Assembly: GCA_037443685.1 (NCBI GenBank)
Contig: JBBINX010000006.1
Location: forward strand, 1 to 61,116
DNA from: JAHJRJ01 sp037443685
GTDB lineage: Bacteria > Bacteroidota > Ignavibacteria > UBA10030 > BY39
Reading direction: 5' to 3'
DNA length: 61,116 bases
This document shows positions 36,681 to 45,128 of this stretch, piece by piece; position 1 is the first letter of the stretch; the number at the start of each line of letters is the position of its first letter. The notes beneath the pieces were generated by a model that worked only from the letters and a program-made list of their open reading frames with translations, did not search any database and was not told the DNA's origin. A program made the position numbers and the translations under genes.

Positions 36681-38126
36681 TTAAAAACGATATGTGAGAG
36701 TCGCGATAATATTATGTGTTTTTACTTTTTCGTAAGTCCGTGAAGTTTTGTCGTAATTCGAGTGGAAAGTATCCCAGAAACCATAAGCGTAACCGAGATC
36801 GAACGCGATGGCATCCTGGAATATAAATCCGACACCCCCAGTAATATATTTTTGAGCGTAGGAGGTTGGATCTCCTTTATATGGTGAAGGTAAGTATGCG
36901 AATCCACCACGCAAGGTCGTGCCAATGGGTGAAAATTGATACTCAGCACCGAACCTCAAGTTGACAGTGGGTTGGAATATCTCTTTGATATCTGTGTTCA
37001 AATTAATTAGATAAGCTGGTGCATTAAGGAATTCCATTTGTGTCCAGTCTGTATATTCGACATCGCCTGATAAAAGAAGATCGTATATTATATGTGAAGC
37101 GCCTGCAGTAAATACGAACGGTGAAACAACTTCATATTCGGTTTTGTCTTTTGAAGGTCCATTGGGAGGATATTTAAAGTTCTCGCCGTTATCGAAATAG
37201 CTTTGTCCCTCCGAAGTGAATGTTTCCTTAATAGCTACCCACGAAGGTGTTTTTAATGTTAATCCGATTCTTGTAGATGGTGATAGACGATATAGTAAAC
37301 CGAATTTTGCGACGAAACCGTTGACATCAGCGGATACAGTTTGGTCTATGTATAAAGATTTAAAATCAAAAGGATAACGAGTGTTATTGTAAATTTCTGC
37401 TAAATCTTCTTCTATATAATTTCGTTGCCAGTAGTAAGAGCCGCTAATAATATTCAAAGAAAGGCCGACTAATAAATTTTTTGCCGGTTCGATTGCACCC
37501 CCGAAACTCCAATTATTCAAGCCACCGCTCTCCAAAATTTTTCCACTTTGAGTAACACTATCTTGAATTCGGCTGTCGAAAATGTATGTATTTGGTCCGA
37601 GCGAATCTACATTGGCAAGATAAAGCTCCCACGCTAAGTTACCGACGGGTCTTTTCTTTGTGCTCGACCCATGAGGTGCATAATGTTGGATTATTGAACT
37701 TAAAGGATTAAATCCTTTGAACGCTAAAGCAGTCGAAAAATCGTTCACACGATTGTAACCTGCTGCAAAAACCAAACTACCACGTGTCGTAGGAAAAGGA
37801 TAAGTAATCCCTAAATTATTGAGTTTAGTACTGCTGTTGGAGAATGATTTATAATTACCGTAGAAAGTACTGTTATTATTGAAAGATAAATTGGATAACC
37901 CGAAAGACAATTCGGACATTTCGATTTGACCTAAACCTGCGGGGTTCCAATAAATTGCCGAGTAATCATTAGCTATACCTGTATAAGCCAATCCTAATCC
38001 TAAAGCTCTTGCCCCAATTCCAAATCCTGTTGATGAATATCTTAGAGCATCTTCAGGAAATTGTGCGATACTGTTTATTTGGAAAATAAAAAATAATACC
38101 GTTAAAAAAATATTTATCTTTTTCAT
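36681..38126 (-). CDS. FadL/OmpP1-type outer-membrane barrel protein
   Basis: 481 aa with a signal peptide (MKKINIFLTVLFFIFQINSIA-Q). After it comes the FadL-like start LRYSSTGFGIGARALGLGLAYTGIANDYSAIYWNPAGLG, which matches OmpP1/FadL/TodX and PorV-like proteins. Alternating aromatic strands follow and the protein ends THNIIATLTYRF with a C-terminal Phe, as expected for BAM-assembled barrels. Likely a hydrophobic-compound channel. A PorV/T9SS-shuttle role is possible in this lineage but cannot be shown. Strong terminator downstream. Confidence 0.85.
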   Translation of the reverse strand: MKKINIFLTVLFFIFQINSIAQFPEDALRYSSTGFGIGARALGLGLAYTGIANDYSAIYWNPAGLGQIEMSELSFGLSNLSFNNNSTFYGNYKSFSNSSTKLNNLGITYPFPTTRGSLVFAAGYNRVNDFSTALAFKGFNPLSSIIQHYAPHGSSTKKRPVGNLAWELYLANVDSLGPNTYIFDSRIQDSVTQSGKILESGGLNNWSFGGAIEPAKNLLVGLSLNIISGSYYWQRNYIEEDLAEIYNNTRYPFDFKSLYIDQTVSADVNGFVAKFGLLYRLSPSTRIGLTLKTPSWVAIKETFTSEGQSYFDNGENFKYPPNGPSKDKTEYEVVSPFVFTAGASHIIYDLLLSGDVEYTDWTQMEFLNAPAYLINLNTDIKEIFQPTVNLRFGAEYQFSPIGTTLRGGFAYLPSPYKGDPTSYAQKYITGGVGFIFQDAIAFDLGYAYGFWDTFHSNYDKTSRTYEKVKTHNIIATLTYRF

Positions 38127-38155
38127 CTGTTTTTATCCTTGTGAGTGTTTATTGA

Positions 38156-39157
38156 CTATCTACCGCCGCGTTGACTACCACCACGAGATCCACTATCACC
38201 TGAATCATTGCCGCCTCTTGATGGTGGAGGTGAAGAGGGTGCAGGTGAAGATGGTGGTGGTGAAGAGGGTGCAGGTGAAGATGGTGGTGGTGTATATGTT
38301 CTTGTTTCGCCGCTGCGTGTTGACCCATCGTCTCGTCTGCCACTTCCTTCGTTTCTTCTTCCAGAGTCACGAGTTACTGGAGGTGTAGATTGACCGCGAT
38401 CTGGATTTTCGTAACGGTCTCGCCTTGAACCACTACGCGATTGACCACTTTCGCCTCGGGTTGAACCTGATCTATCAGTAGAACGTGGTGTTACTTCTCG
38501 TGAGGCGCCTTCACCGCGTGATGGTTTTTGAACATCAGGAGTTGAACCGGCTTGCGAACGTCCGCTGCCTCCGATAACTCCTACACCTGTCGGTAAATCT
38601 AGCCCACTTCTGCCGCTGACTCTATCTTGTCTATCATCATAAGTAGGAGCTTGTCTCCCTCCTTGGTCGCGTTGATTACCAAAATCCCGCCTTGTTCGCT
38701 CAATACTACCTGTAGTTGTTACGTAATATTGTGGAGTCCAATAGTATGGATAGTAACTTCCATAGTAATACGGATAATAATAATAATGTGGATAATGGAC
38801 ATACATTGTTCCACAAATCCAAGGATCATAACGCCAGTAGCGGTCATAAAACCAAGGATCGTTATACACATAACCAAATGCAACAGAGGGCCAATAATAG
38901 GATGGATAATAATAAGAAAATGCCCAATAAGGTCTAGGATACCAATAGTTTCCATCATAGTAATAATTATTTATAGTTGTACCGCCTTCATAATATGTGG
39001 TATCGCTATCGTAGTTGTAATTTGGACTCTGTTCGTATGAATAATATTCCTCGTTCACACTTTTATCAGACTTTAAAGTACCTAATTGAGTATAACAGCC
39101 CACAAAAAAGATTGCGATAACAATTACTGTTAGAGTTGTAATAAATATATTTTTCAT
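38156..39157 (-). CDS. Tyr/Trp-rich lipoprotein with Arg/Ser/Gly/Pro tail
   Basis: 333 aa. N-terminal lipobox (VIVIAIFFVGC, Cys 21) marks an exported lipoprotein. Residues about 40-150 are extremely rich in Tyr, Trp and Pro (runs such as YPHYYYYPYYYGSYYPYYW). Residues 150-333 are disordered and basic, Ser/Arg/Gly-rich with a duplicated SSPAPSSPPP. The DNA for this last part is two exact 30-base copies. Such aromatic-rich lipoproteins are known as a pattern in this phylum but no function is assigned. The antisense frames here reflect composition only. Confidence 0.75.
   Translation of the reverse strand: MKNIFITTLTVIVIAIFFVGCYTQLGTLKSDKSVNEEYYSYEQSPNYNYDSDTTYYEGGTTINNYYYDGNYWYPRPYWAFSYYYPSYYWPSVAFGYVYNDPWFYDRYWRYDPWICGTMYVHYPHYYYYPYYYGSYYPYYWTPQYYVTTTGSIERTRRDFGNQRDQGGRQAPTYDDRQDRVSGRSGLDLPTGVGVIGGSGRSQAGSTPDVQKPSRGEGASREVTPRSTDRSGSTRGESGQSRSGSRRDRYENPDRGQSTPPVTRDSGRRNEGSGRRDDGSTRSGETRTYTPPPSSPAPSSPPPSSPAPSSPPPSRGGNDSGDSGSRGGSQRGGR
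38231..38290. repeat. Two exact 30-base tandem copies in the lipoprotein gene
   Basis: Bases 38231-38260 and 38261-38290 are identical; a partial unit precedes at 38221-38230. They encode the Ser/Pro/Ala repeats near the protein's C-terminus. Expect copy-number variation between strains. Confidence 0.95.
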
Positions 39158-39343
39158 TTCATCACCTTGTTAATTTAACTGCCAATATAAAAACAATATA
39201 AATGCCACGAAAATTCAATAATCTATATTTAATCTACTTAAAATTTTCTATATTGTCAATATTTTCAATGGGGAACAACTATTGGAGAAAGGAGTGTGTA
39301 TATCACTATACAAATGTTACAAATATGTTTAAAATTCAACACA

Positions 39344-40108
39344 TTAAAATGTGCCGATGTATTCTATCATGACGGTTCTATTTCCAATACTAACTTTATC
39401 TTGATTTTTGATAATATCTTTTAGATTTACGCCGATTGTAAAGCCCCTTCCTAGCGACCCCCTAAATCCTATATTAAGGTAACCTCTCCCTTTGCCGAGC
39501 GCTTTAGGGTCGCTATCATTTATTGCTGTATTATATTCAGCATTTAGGGAGATAAATGAACCGATGGATTTTTCGGCACCTAAATATAAATTTCCATCTT
39601 TATCACCATCAGCACGCTCAAGTGAATAGTTTACACCCGCATGGACACTTAAATATCCGGCAACTAAAAAGTTTTTACTAGCCACTATATAAAATCCGGG
39701 TGATTTTATTAAATAACGATTTAATGTATCAATATAATTTTCTTTTCCTTGGGTATCAATACCAATTGCAAATGCTGGAAAAATTTGCGATTCTTCAAAC
39801 GGTCTAATTTTTAAACTTATTCCCGGATATTTGTTCCAAGCAGGTTTTGAGGATCCTATTAAATTCGACCCGCCGTAGGATGCTGATAAATTAATTCTGT
39901 TCATCAATCCTATAGTAAAACCGAAAAGCACTCCGTCCGATTGGTAACAGTCGATATCGATTGCATACGAATAATGACCAATCAGTCCTGCAGTAGGCAT
40001 ATCGATAATGAAACGCGGTTCGAGATTGCTACTCGACCCCACAGAACCTTGTGCGAATAAGTTACCGATAAAAAATAAAGAAGTTAAAATTATAAGAGCG
40101 TGTTTCAT
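39344..40108 (-). CDS. Outer-membrane beta-barrel protein of unknown function
   Basis: 254 aa from the ATG at 40108, where a signal peptide begins (MKHALIILTSLFFIGNLFAQ). The open frame extends to 40327 but the extra part is the antisense of the glycosylase gene and is rejected. Seen: FGFTIGLMNRINLSASYGGSNLIG, KYPGISLKIRPFEESQIFPAFAIGIDTQG and C-terminal GVNLKDIIKN. It looks like a YjbH-like or related 10-12 strand barrel. Ends ...MIEYIGTF with a terminal Phe. No function assigned. Starts 8 bases after the mpg stop, so co-transcribed with it. Confidence 0.7.
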   Translation of the reverse strand: MKHALIILTSLFFIGNLFAQGSVGSSSNLEPRFIIDMPTAGLIGHYSYAIDIDCYQSDGVLFGFTIGLMNRINLSASYGGSNLIGSSKPAWNKYPGISLKIRPFEESQIFPAFAIGIDTQGKENYIDTLNRYLIKSPGFYIVASKNFLVAGYLSVHAGVNYSLERADGDKDGNLYLGAEKSIGSFISLNAEYNTAINDSDPKALGKGRGYLNIGFRGSLGRGFTIGVNLKDIIKNQDKVSIGNRTVMIEYIGTF

Positions 40109-40115
40109 TGATGCC

Positions 40116-40754
40116 TCATTTTTTTGATACCCAAGGATTGTTCTTAAAATAAAACCTCCACTTATGTTCTGAACCGTTAGTAATCCCGATTCTGGAAGAT
40201 GAAATGATTTTGGATTTCGGATTCCCGCCTTCACCGAGATTTTGGCTGGCAGGTCGGATTTCAAATTTTCCAATCCATATTTTGTCTCCGCACAGGTCAG
40301 TACCATTTTCTTTTTTTTCGATTGCAAAAGCCTGACAAAGTTTTGCAGGACCGTTTGTGAGATTATAGATATTATGTGCGGTGTCGATTTTCCTGTGTTC
40401 TTTCATCAATTCGATATTTCCAATCGGTTCAACGGCGCGAATCAATACAGCACATCCTTTGTCTTCTTCTTCTGTTACAACATTACAGCAGAAGTGCATC
40501 CCATAGGTGAAATAAACATACAAATGCCCACCTTGTCGGAACATTACTTCGTTACGTTTTGTCTTACCACGAAATGAATGACTCGCAATATCGTTTTGTA
40601 AATAAGCTTCTGTCTCAACAATTTTTCCAACGAGTAACTTCCCTTTATATTTTCTTATTAAGTATTTACCTAACAAATCTTTTGCAACTATTATTGTATT
40701 TTGCAGATAAAATTCACGTGGTAATTTTTCGTAATCCGTGTTTATCCGTGTCAT
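40116..40754 (-). CDS. DNA-3-methyladenine glycosylase (AAG/MPG family)
   Basis: Removes alkylated purines from DNA, about 212 aa. Seen: LPREFYLQNTIIVAKDLLGKYLIRK, VGKIVETEAYLQNDIASHSFRGKTKRNEVMF (contains the catalytic Glu of ETEAY), GHLYVYFTYGMHFCCNVVT and LTNGPAKLCQAF. ATG at 40754 is preferred to the one at 40781, which would overlap the ALDH gene by 20 bases. Either way the first residues (TRINTD) come from an ATCCGTG-type DNA repeat rather than from the fold. Downstream of the aldehyde dehydrogenase. Confidence 0.93.
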   Translation of the reverse strand: MTRINTDYEKLPREFYLQNTIIVAKDLLGKYLIRKYKGKLLVGKIVETEAYLQNDIASHSFRGKTKRNEVMFRQGGHLYVYFTYGMHFCCNVVTEEEDKGCAVLIRAVEPIGNIELMKEHRKIDTAHNIYNLTNGPAKLCQAFAIEKKENGTDLCGDKIWIGKFEIRPASQNLGEGGNPKSKIISSSRIGITNGSEHKWRFYFKNNPWVSKK

Positions 40755-40761
40755 CCGTGCT

Positions 40762-42381
40762 CTATTTTTTTCCAAACTCACGAATTATTTTATCAACTTC
40801 TGCTTCCGAAATTCCGCTCCCTAAAATATCACCGCTTTTAGGTGATGTGGCTCGTTCTGTTTCTTTGGCTGGCTTGCCTAAACCTTTCTTCCAAATCGGA
40901 ATATTTCCAGCACCTTCACGTAAATGCTGTTCAATCTTTTCTATCCAGGATTCCGTCGGTTTAATTTCTGCAGCGGGTTTTATCACTTCTGGCTTAATAA
41001 ATTTCTGCTCACTAGATTGTGAAGGGTTGATGGGTCTTGTTTCAAATACAAGTCGCTTAATGTTAATCAGATGTTTAGCGGAAACATTTTCAGATATAAT
41101 CGAACCGCCGATTGTTCCCGGTCCGAGGGTGAGAGAGGGAAGAAGTTCATTCGTTCCGCCTACCGCACCAAATGCCGACTGTGTATTTACTAAAATTCTT
41201 GAAGCGGGTTTCTCTAATGCAAATTTCATGATGATATCTTCGTCGGATGAGTGAATAACCATAGTATGCCCTAACCCGCCGAATTCAATAAGTTCGATAC
41301 AGCGATGGCACGCGTCGCGCCAGTTAATTTCTGTGTAAAACGAAAGAATAGGCGATAGCTTCTCTCGAGAAAGTGGAATGTTCTTTCCGACTGAGTTTAA
41401 TTCAGCTATCAGTACTTTGGTTTCTGCCGGAACTTTGATTCCAGCTTTTTCAGCAATGAACAAAGCAGATTTTCCAACCATTGATGCGTTCAAGTGTCCT
41501 TCAGTATCAAACATCAGGCGCGAAAGTTTTTCTTTGTCTTCGCCTTCAACAAAGTAACCGCCAAGTCGTTTGCACTCGGTAACAACCTGTTCTTTTATCG
41601 ATGAGTCGCAAATTAGCGAGGACTCAGTCGAGCAAAGCACGCCATTATCGAATTGCTTTCCAGACAAAACATCGGCAACAGCTTTTTGTATATTTGCTGT
41701 TCTTTCGATAAATACCGGCACGTTTCCGGGACCAACTCCGTAAGCAGGTTTGCCGGAGCTGTATGCTGCTTTTACCATTGCTCCACTGCCGGTTGCAAGA
41801 ATGACACCCGTTAATTTATTTCGCATCAACTCATTTGTGCCTTCAAGCGTAGGTTGAGTCATACAATGAATTACCCCTTTAGGCGCGCCTGCTGATTCTG
41901 CAGTTTCGCGCATCAATTTAGTTGCTTCTAACGTGGAGTAAATTGCTTTTGGGTGGGGACTTGCGACTATCGCATTTCTTCCTTTTAAAGAAATAATCGC
42001 TTTGAACATCATCGTTGAAGTTGGGTTTGTAGATGGAATCAATGCGGCAACAACACCCATCGGCTCACCGATTTCTATAATTTTCTTATCGCGGTCTTCA
42101 CGAATGACGCCCGCAGTTCGTAAATCTTTTATTGATTCCCACACTCGTTTCGTAGCGAATTCGTTTTTCTTCTTCTTGTCTTCAGGTTTGCCGAAACCGG
42201 TCTCTTCACAAGCCATATTTCCTAAGCGTTCGGCAGCTTCGTAGCCAGCTTCAGCCATTGCTTTCACAATTTTATCGACACGCTGTTGATCGTATACTCG
42301 AAATTCCTGCACAGCTTCGTTCGCTTGTGCGATTAAATCTCGAACTTCTTGTATTGATGCTAAATCTTTGTATGATGACAT
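40762..42381 (-). CDS. CoA-acylating aldehyde dehydrogenase with C-terminal extension (PduP/EutE-like)
   Basis: 539 aa. The core (residues 1 to ~450) is an acetaldehyde/propionaldehyde dehydrogenase: PMGVVAALIPSTNPTSTMMFKAI, GVGPGNVPVFIERTA, catalytic Cys near 248 in FDNGVLCSTESS, and SAFGAVGGTNELLPSLTLGPGTIGGS. It forms acyl-CoA from the aldehyde with NAD+. After about 455 comes a Pro/Lys/Glu-rich linker and then a short amphipathic helix SEAEVDKIIREFGKK. Bacterial microcompartment cargo enzymes carry such helices as encapsulation peptides, which is the likely reading. No shell genes are in the window. The PPC/DUF296 gene is 9 bases upstream. Confidence 0.9.
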   Translation of the reverse strand: MSSYKDLASIQEVRDLIAQANEAVQEFRVYDQQRVDKIVKAMAEAGYEAAERLGNMACEETGFGKPEDKKKKNEFATKRVWESIKDLRTAGVIREDRDKKIIEIGEPMGVVAALIPSTNPTSTMMFKAIISLKGRNAIVASPHPKAIYSTLEATKLMRETAESAGAPKGVIHCMTQPTLEGTNELMRNKLTGVILATGSGAMVKAAYSSGKPAYGVGPGNVPVFIERTANIQKAVADVLSGKQFDNGVLCSTESSLICDSSIKEQVVTECKRLGGYFVEGEDKEKLSRLMFDTEGHLNASMVGKSALFIAEKAGIKVPAETKVLIAELNSVGKNIPLSREKLSPILSFYTEINWRDACHRCIELIEFGGLGHTMVIHSSDEDIIMKFALEKPASRILVNTQSAFGAVGGTNELLPSLTLGPGTIGGSIISENVSAKHLINIKRLVFETRPINPSQSSEQKFIKPEVIKPAAEIKPTESWIEKIEQHLREGAGNIPIWKKGLGKPAKETERATSPKSGDILGSGISEAEVDKIIREFGKK

Positions 42382-42390
42382 ATTGTCCCT

Positions 42391-42840
42391 TTAAATTAAT
42401 TCTTTATTTTTCCATAAAAATAATTCTTTGGTTGAATCTTTTTCTCGTACTAAATCTTCACCCGTATATTCATCGATGAAAACTTCGCAGGCAAATACTT
42501 GTGTGCCCGGCATCAGATGTCCGCCAAAAACTTTACCGTCCTTATTGCCGAATGTTATGTGCGCATGGACGAATGGTTTACCATCGCGAATACTCACATT
42601 TCCAATACAGTTCAGAATTTCATAGCCACCATCCAACTCAATTTTAATGTACTCTTTTTTGTTTTGGTCGAAATACCCGATAGCAGCATTCGTAACAGCA
42701 CCGATAGCTTTAATGTTGCCCGTACGAACATCTTCTTCGGTTACGATTTTTGTGAGTGACTCATATAAATCTGTACCCGACGAAATTGAACCGATAAATG
42801 TGCGTTTGTATTTATATTGTGGTCTAAACACGGTTTTCAA
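42391..42840 (-). CDS. PPC/DUF296 domain protein
   Basis: 149 aa single-domain PPC (plants and prokaryotes conserved, DUF296) protein, related to the C-terminal domain of plant AT-hook proteins. Seen: LYESLTKIVTEEDVRTGNIKAIGAVTNAAIGYF, GNVSIRDGKPFVHAHITFGNKDGKVFGGHL and a C-terminal VFIDEY. The conserved His pair in VHAHITF could bind metal. It lacks an AT-hook, so DNA binding is doubtful. Nine bases upstream of the aldehyde dehydrogenase, implying one transcript and a shared task. Confidence 0.88.
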   Translation of the reverse strand: MKTVFRPQYKYKRTFIGSISSGTDLYESLTKIVTEEDVRTGNIKAIGAVTNAAIGYFDQNKKEYIKIELDGGYEILNCIGNVSIRDGKPFVHAHITFGNKDGKVFGGHLMPGTQVFACEVFIDEYTGEDLVREKDSTKELFLWKNKELI

Positions 42841-42991
42841 TTAACAATTATAAGAGTTTGATACATTTTTATGATACTTAGTGCGAATTCATATGATTTC
42901 TGTAGTAAAACATTCTCTTTCATCACCCCTCCTTGATAATTTGAAATTATAATTGTTAACTGTTCATCGGTAATTGTTAATTGATCAATAT

Positions 42992-44041
42992 TCACTGTTG
43001 ATTAAAACCTAGAGTTGGCTGGTGGCTCGTTTTCCGATTAAGTTTAAAATGCTCATAAGCCAACTTAGTTGCTTCACGCCCGCGTGGTGTTCTTTGTATA
43101 AATCCTTCTTGCAAAAGATATGGCTCGTAGACTTCTTCGATAGTTCCTGGGTCTTCACTGACTGCAGATGCGAGTGTGCTTAAGCCGACTGGACCACCAG
43201 AAAATTTTTCTATAATTGTAGTAAGGATGCGCTTATCCATCTCATCCAAACCTAAACTATCAACCTCGAGGGCTTGAAGCGAGTATTCTGCAACTTCATT
43301 GTTGATTATACCTTTCTGTGATTTCAAGTTTTTATCTGCCTGTACAAAATCGCGGCAGCGACGCAGAAGCCGGTTGGCTATTCTTGGAGTGCCGCGTGAA
43401 CGTGTAGCGATTGTCGTTAATCCTTCGTCCGTCACTTCGACGTTTAGAATTGATGCCGACCGTGATATAATCTTAAATAATGTTGCTGAGTCGTAATAAT
43501 CTAATCGGTTTGTTACGCCGAATCGTGAACGCAATGGACCTGTTAATAATCCAGAACGAGTCGTCGCACCAACGAGTGTGAACTTCGGAAGTTTGAGTTG
43601 TATGTTTCGAGCATTCGGGCCAGAATCAATAACGATGTCGATTGAGAAATCTTCCATGGCAGGATAAAGGTATTCTTCGACAACCGGATTTAAGCGATGA
43701 ATTTCATCTATGAATAAAACATCTCCCGGAGATAAATTTGTTAAGATTCCAGCTAAATTATAAGGTTTATCGAGTGCTGGTCCTGATGTTACTTTAATGC
43801 TGCTGTTCATCTCATTGGCTATGATGTGAGCGAGCGTGGTTTTACCTAAGCCGGGAGGGCCAGTAAGCAGAACATGGTCAAGAGCTTCGTTCCGTTTTTT
43901 TGCAGCTTTGATAAATATTTTTAAGTTGTTTACAATTTTTTCTTGTCCTGCAAAATCGTTAAACTTAATAGGACGCAAGGTTTGGTCAAGTTCAACTTCA
44001 CCCTCGAATTTTTCTGGCGATGTAATGTCGGATTTACGCAT
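42992..44041 (-). CDS. ruvB: Holliday junction branch migration helicase RuvB
   Basis: 349 aa AAA+ motor of RuvABC. The ATG at 44041 starts MRKSDITSPEKFEGEVELDQTLRPIKFNDFAGQEKI, which is the family start; the longer frame to 44140 adds unrelated hydrophobic residues. Walker A LLTGPPGLGKTTLAHIIA, Walker B VLFIDEIHRLN, GATTRSGLLTGPLRSRFG, and the C-terminal winged helix (IQRTPRGREATKLAYEHF). No ruvA or ruvC nearby. Confidence 0.97.
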   Translation of the reverse strand: MRKSDITSPEKFEGEVELDQTLRPIKFNDFAGQEKIVNNLKIFIKAAKKRNEALDHVLLTGPPGLGKTTLAHIIANEMNSSIKVTSGPALDKPYNLAGILTNLSPGDVLFIDEIHRLNPVVEEYLYPAMEDFSIDIVIDSGPNARNIQLKLPKFTLVGATTRSGLLTGPLRSRFGVTNRLDYYDSATLFKIISRSASILNVEVTDEGLTTIATRSRGTPRIANRLLRRCRDFVQADKNLKSQKGIINNEVAEYSLQALEVDSLGLDEMDKRILTTIIEKFSGGPVGLSTLASAVSEDPGTIEEVYEPYLLQEGFIQRTPRGREATKLAYEHFKLNRKTSHQPTLGFNQQ

Positions 44042-44243
44042 AATTGTTTGTTGCAATTTAATCAGAAAAAGTATGAAATTCAATAATGGTAATTCTAAAT
44101 CAAGGTAAAACCCCGATCCAATTGCGGACATTGCAATCAAAATAATCAGACATGGTAAACTTTGCTTGTAACGAGAGTCATTAATTCATGTTATGCAAAA
44201 TAGTGTTGGTGTTAAAAAATTCTAATCCGCATGTGACTGACTA

Positions 44244-44290
44244 AATACCTGTCTATCCAAAGAATTGCTTCGCAGTGGCGGGCAGGTATT
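44244..44290. repeat. Long imperfect palindrome in the gap before ruvB
   Basis: AATACCTGTC (44244-44253) pairs with GGCAGGTATT (44281-44290); CCA/TGG and GAA/TTC inside allow a longer stem-loop. The sequence CTTCGCAGTGGCGGGCAGG has the look of a dispersed REP element. It lies in the 306-base gene-poor stretch 44042-44347, which otherwise shows nothing coding. For the minus-strand gene ending at 44348 it is 58 bases downstream, with only a weak U-run. Confidence 0.45.
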
Positions 44291-44347
44291 CGTATTTCGG
44301 ATTTTTTCAACAAATCATAACTCTGATTAGCATTAGTTATTTAATTT

Positions 44348-44941
44348 TTACCATGCGTAACCGATATCAAAACGAACTGCAGGAACTGTCCCGTCATAAT
44401 TTTTGAAATCATTATCACCGTTTGAGGTAGATCCGATATAATAATCAATTCCAATACCTAAGCCGATTGCAAAATCGTCTCCCGGAAACCACTGCCAACC
44501 GATTAAACCACCGAAAGAAAAAAGAGATGTCGAAACATCGCTATTGTCACTTGATAAATAATTGAAGGAGATATTTGGTGCAAAATAAAAACCTCTCAAA
44601 GTTTTACCAGACGGATGATAACGCAATTCAGCATTGGCTCCGAACCCATTTATACCCGACAATGTTGGTATTTGTATTCCTCCTCCCATTCCTATATTCG
44701 GTGAAACTTTTTGATAATAAGATAGATTGTAAAAGAGAAAAAATTTCAAAGGATTAACTACTATCATGTGATTACGGGGACTGATGTCTTCACTTTTTGA
44801 AATAATGACAGAACGGGTAAGCGTAGAGTCGCCTGTTTTTTCATCTATTGTCTTTCTTGTTTCTTCAGTACGAACTTGGGAAAATGATATTTGGTATAAT
44901 AATATACTCATTGCTAATGTTAAAAATATTTTTAATTTCAC
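44348..44941 (-). CDS. Outer-membrane beta-barrel protein of unknown function
   Basis: 197 aa with a signal peptide (MKLKIFLTLAMSILLYQISFS-Q). A short charged region (RTEETRKTIDEKTGDSTLTR) leads to an eight-strand-like barrel: MIVVNPLKFFLFYNLSYYQ, GANAELRYHPSGKTLRGFYFAPN, GGLIGWQWFPGDDFAIGLGIGIDYYIG. DUF3575-like in general appearance. It ends ...VRFDIGYAW, an aromatic C-terminus. No partner gene indicates a role. Confidence 0.7.
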   Translation of the reverse strand: MKLKIFLTLAMSILLYQISFSQVRTEETRKTIDEKTGDSTLTRSVIISKSEDISPRNHMIVVNPLKFFLFYNLSYYQKVSPNIGMGGGIQIPTLSGINGFGANAELRYHPSGKTLRGFYFAPNISFNYLSSDNSDVSTSLFSFGGLIGWQWFPGDDFAIGLGIGIDYYIGSTSNGDNDFKNYDGTVPAVRFDIGYAW

Positions 44942-45128
44942 GACTGCTCCTTATCGATTGTTTTCATTAGAATAAATTTAACATTTATTATTATAATGTG
45001 CAATCCTATATTACAACTGAAAATAGATTGTCGTTCTATAAAAAAAACTTTTCATATTAAGAGAATGGTTGATTATTTGTCACATTATTTTTGCTTATAA
45101 AATCGAAAAACGCTATATTTTTACCATT

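Noticed and set aside
38152..39040. Plus-strand frames over the Tyr/Trp-rich lipoprotein
   Set aside because: They are composition shadows of repetitive coding sequence; the minus-strand frame has a signal peptide and lipobox.
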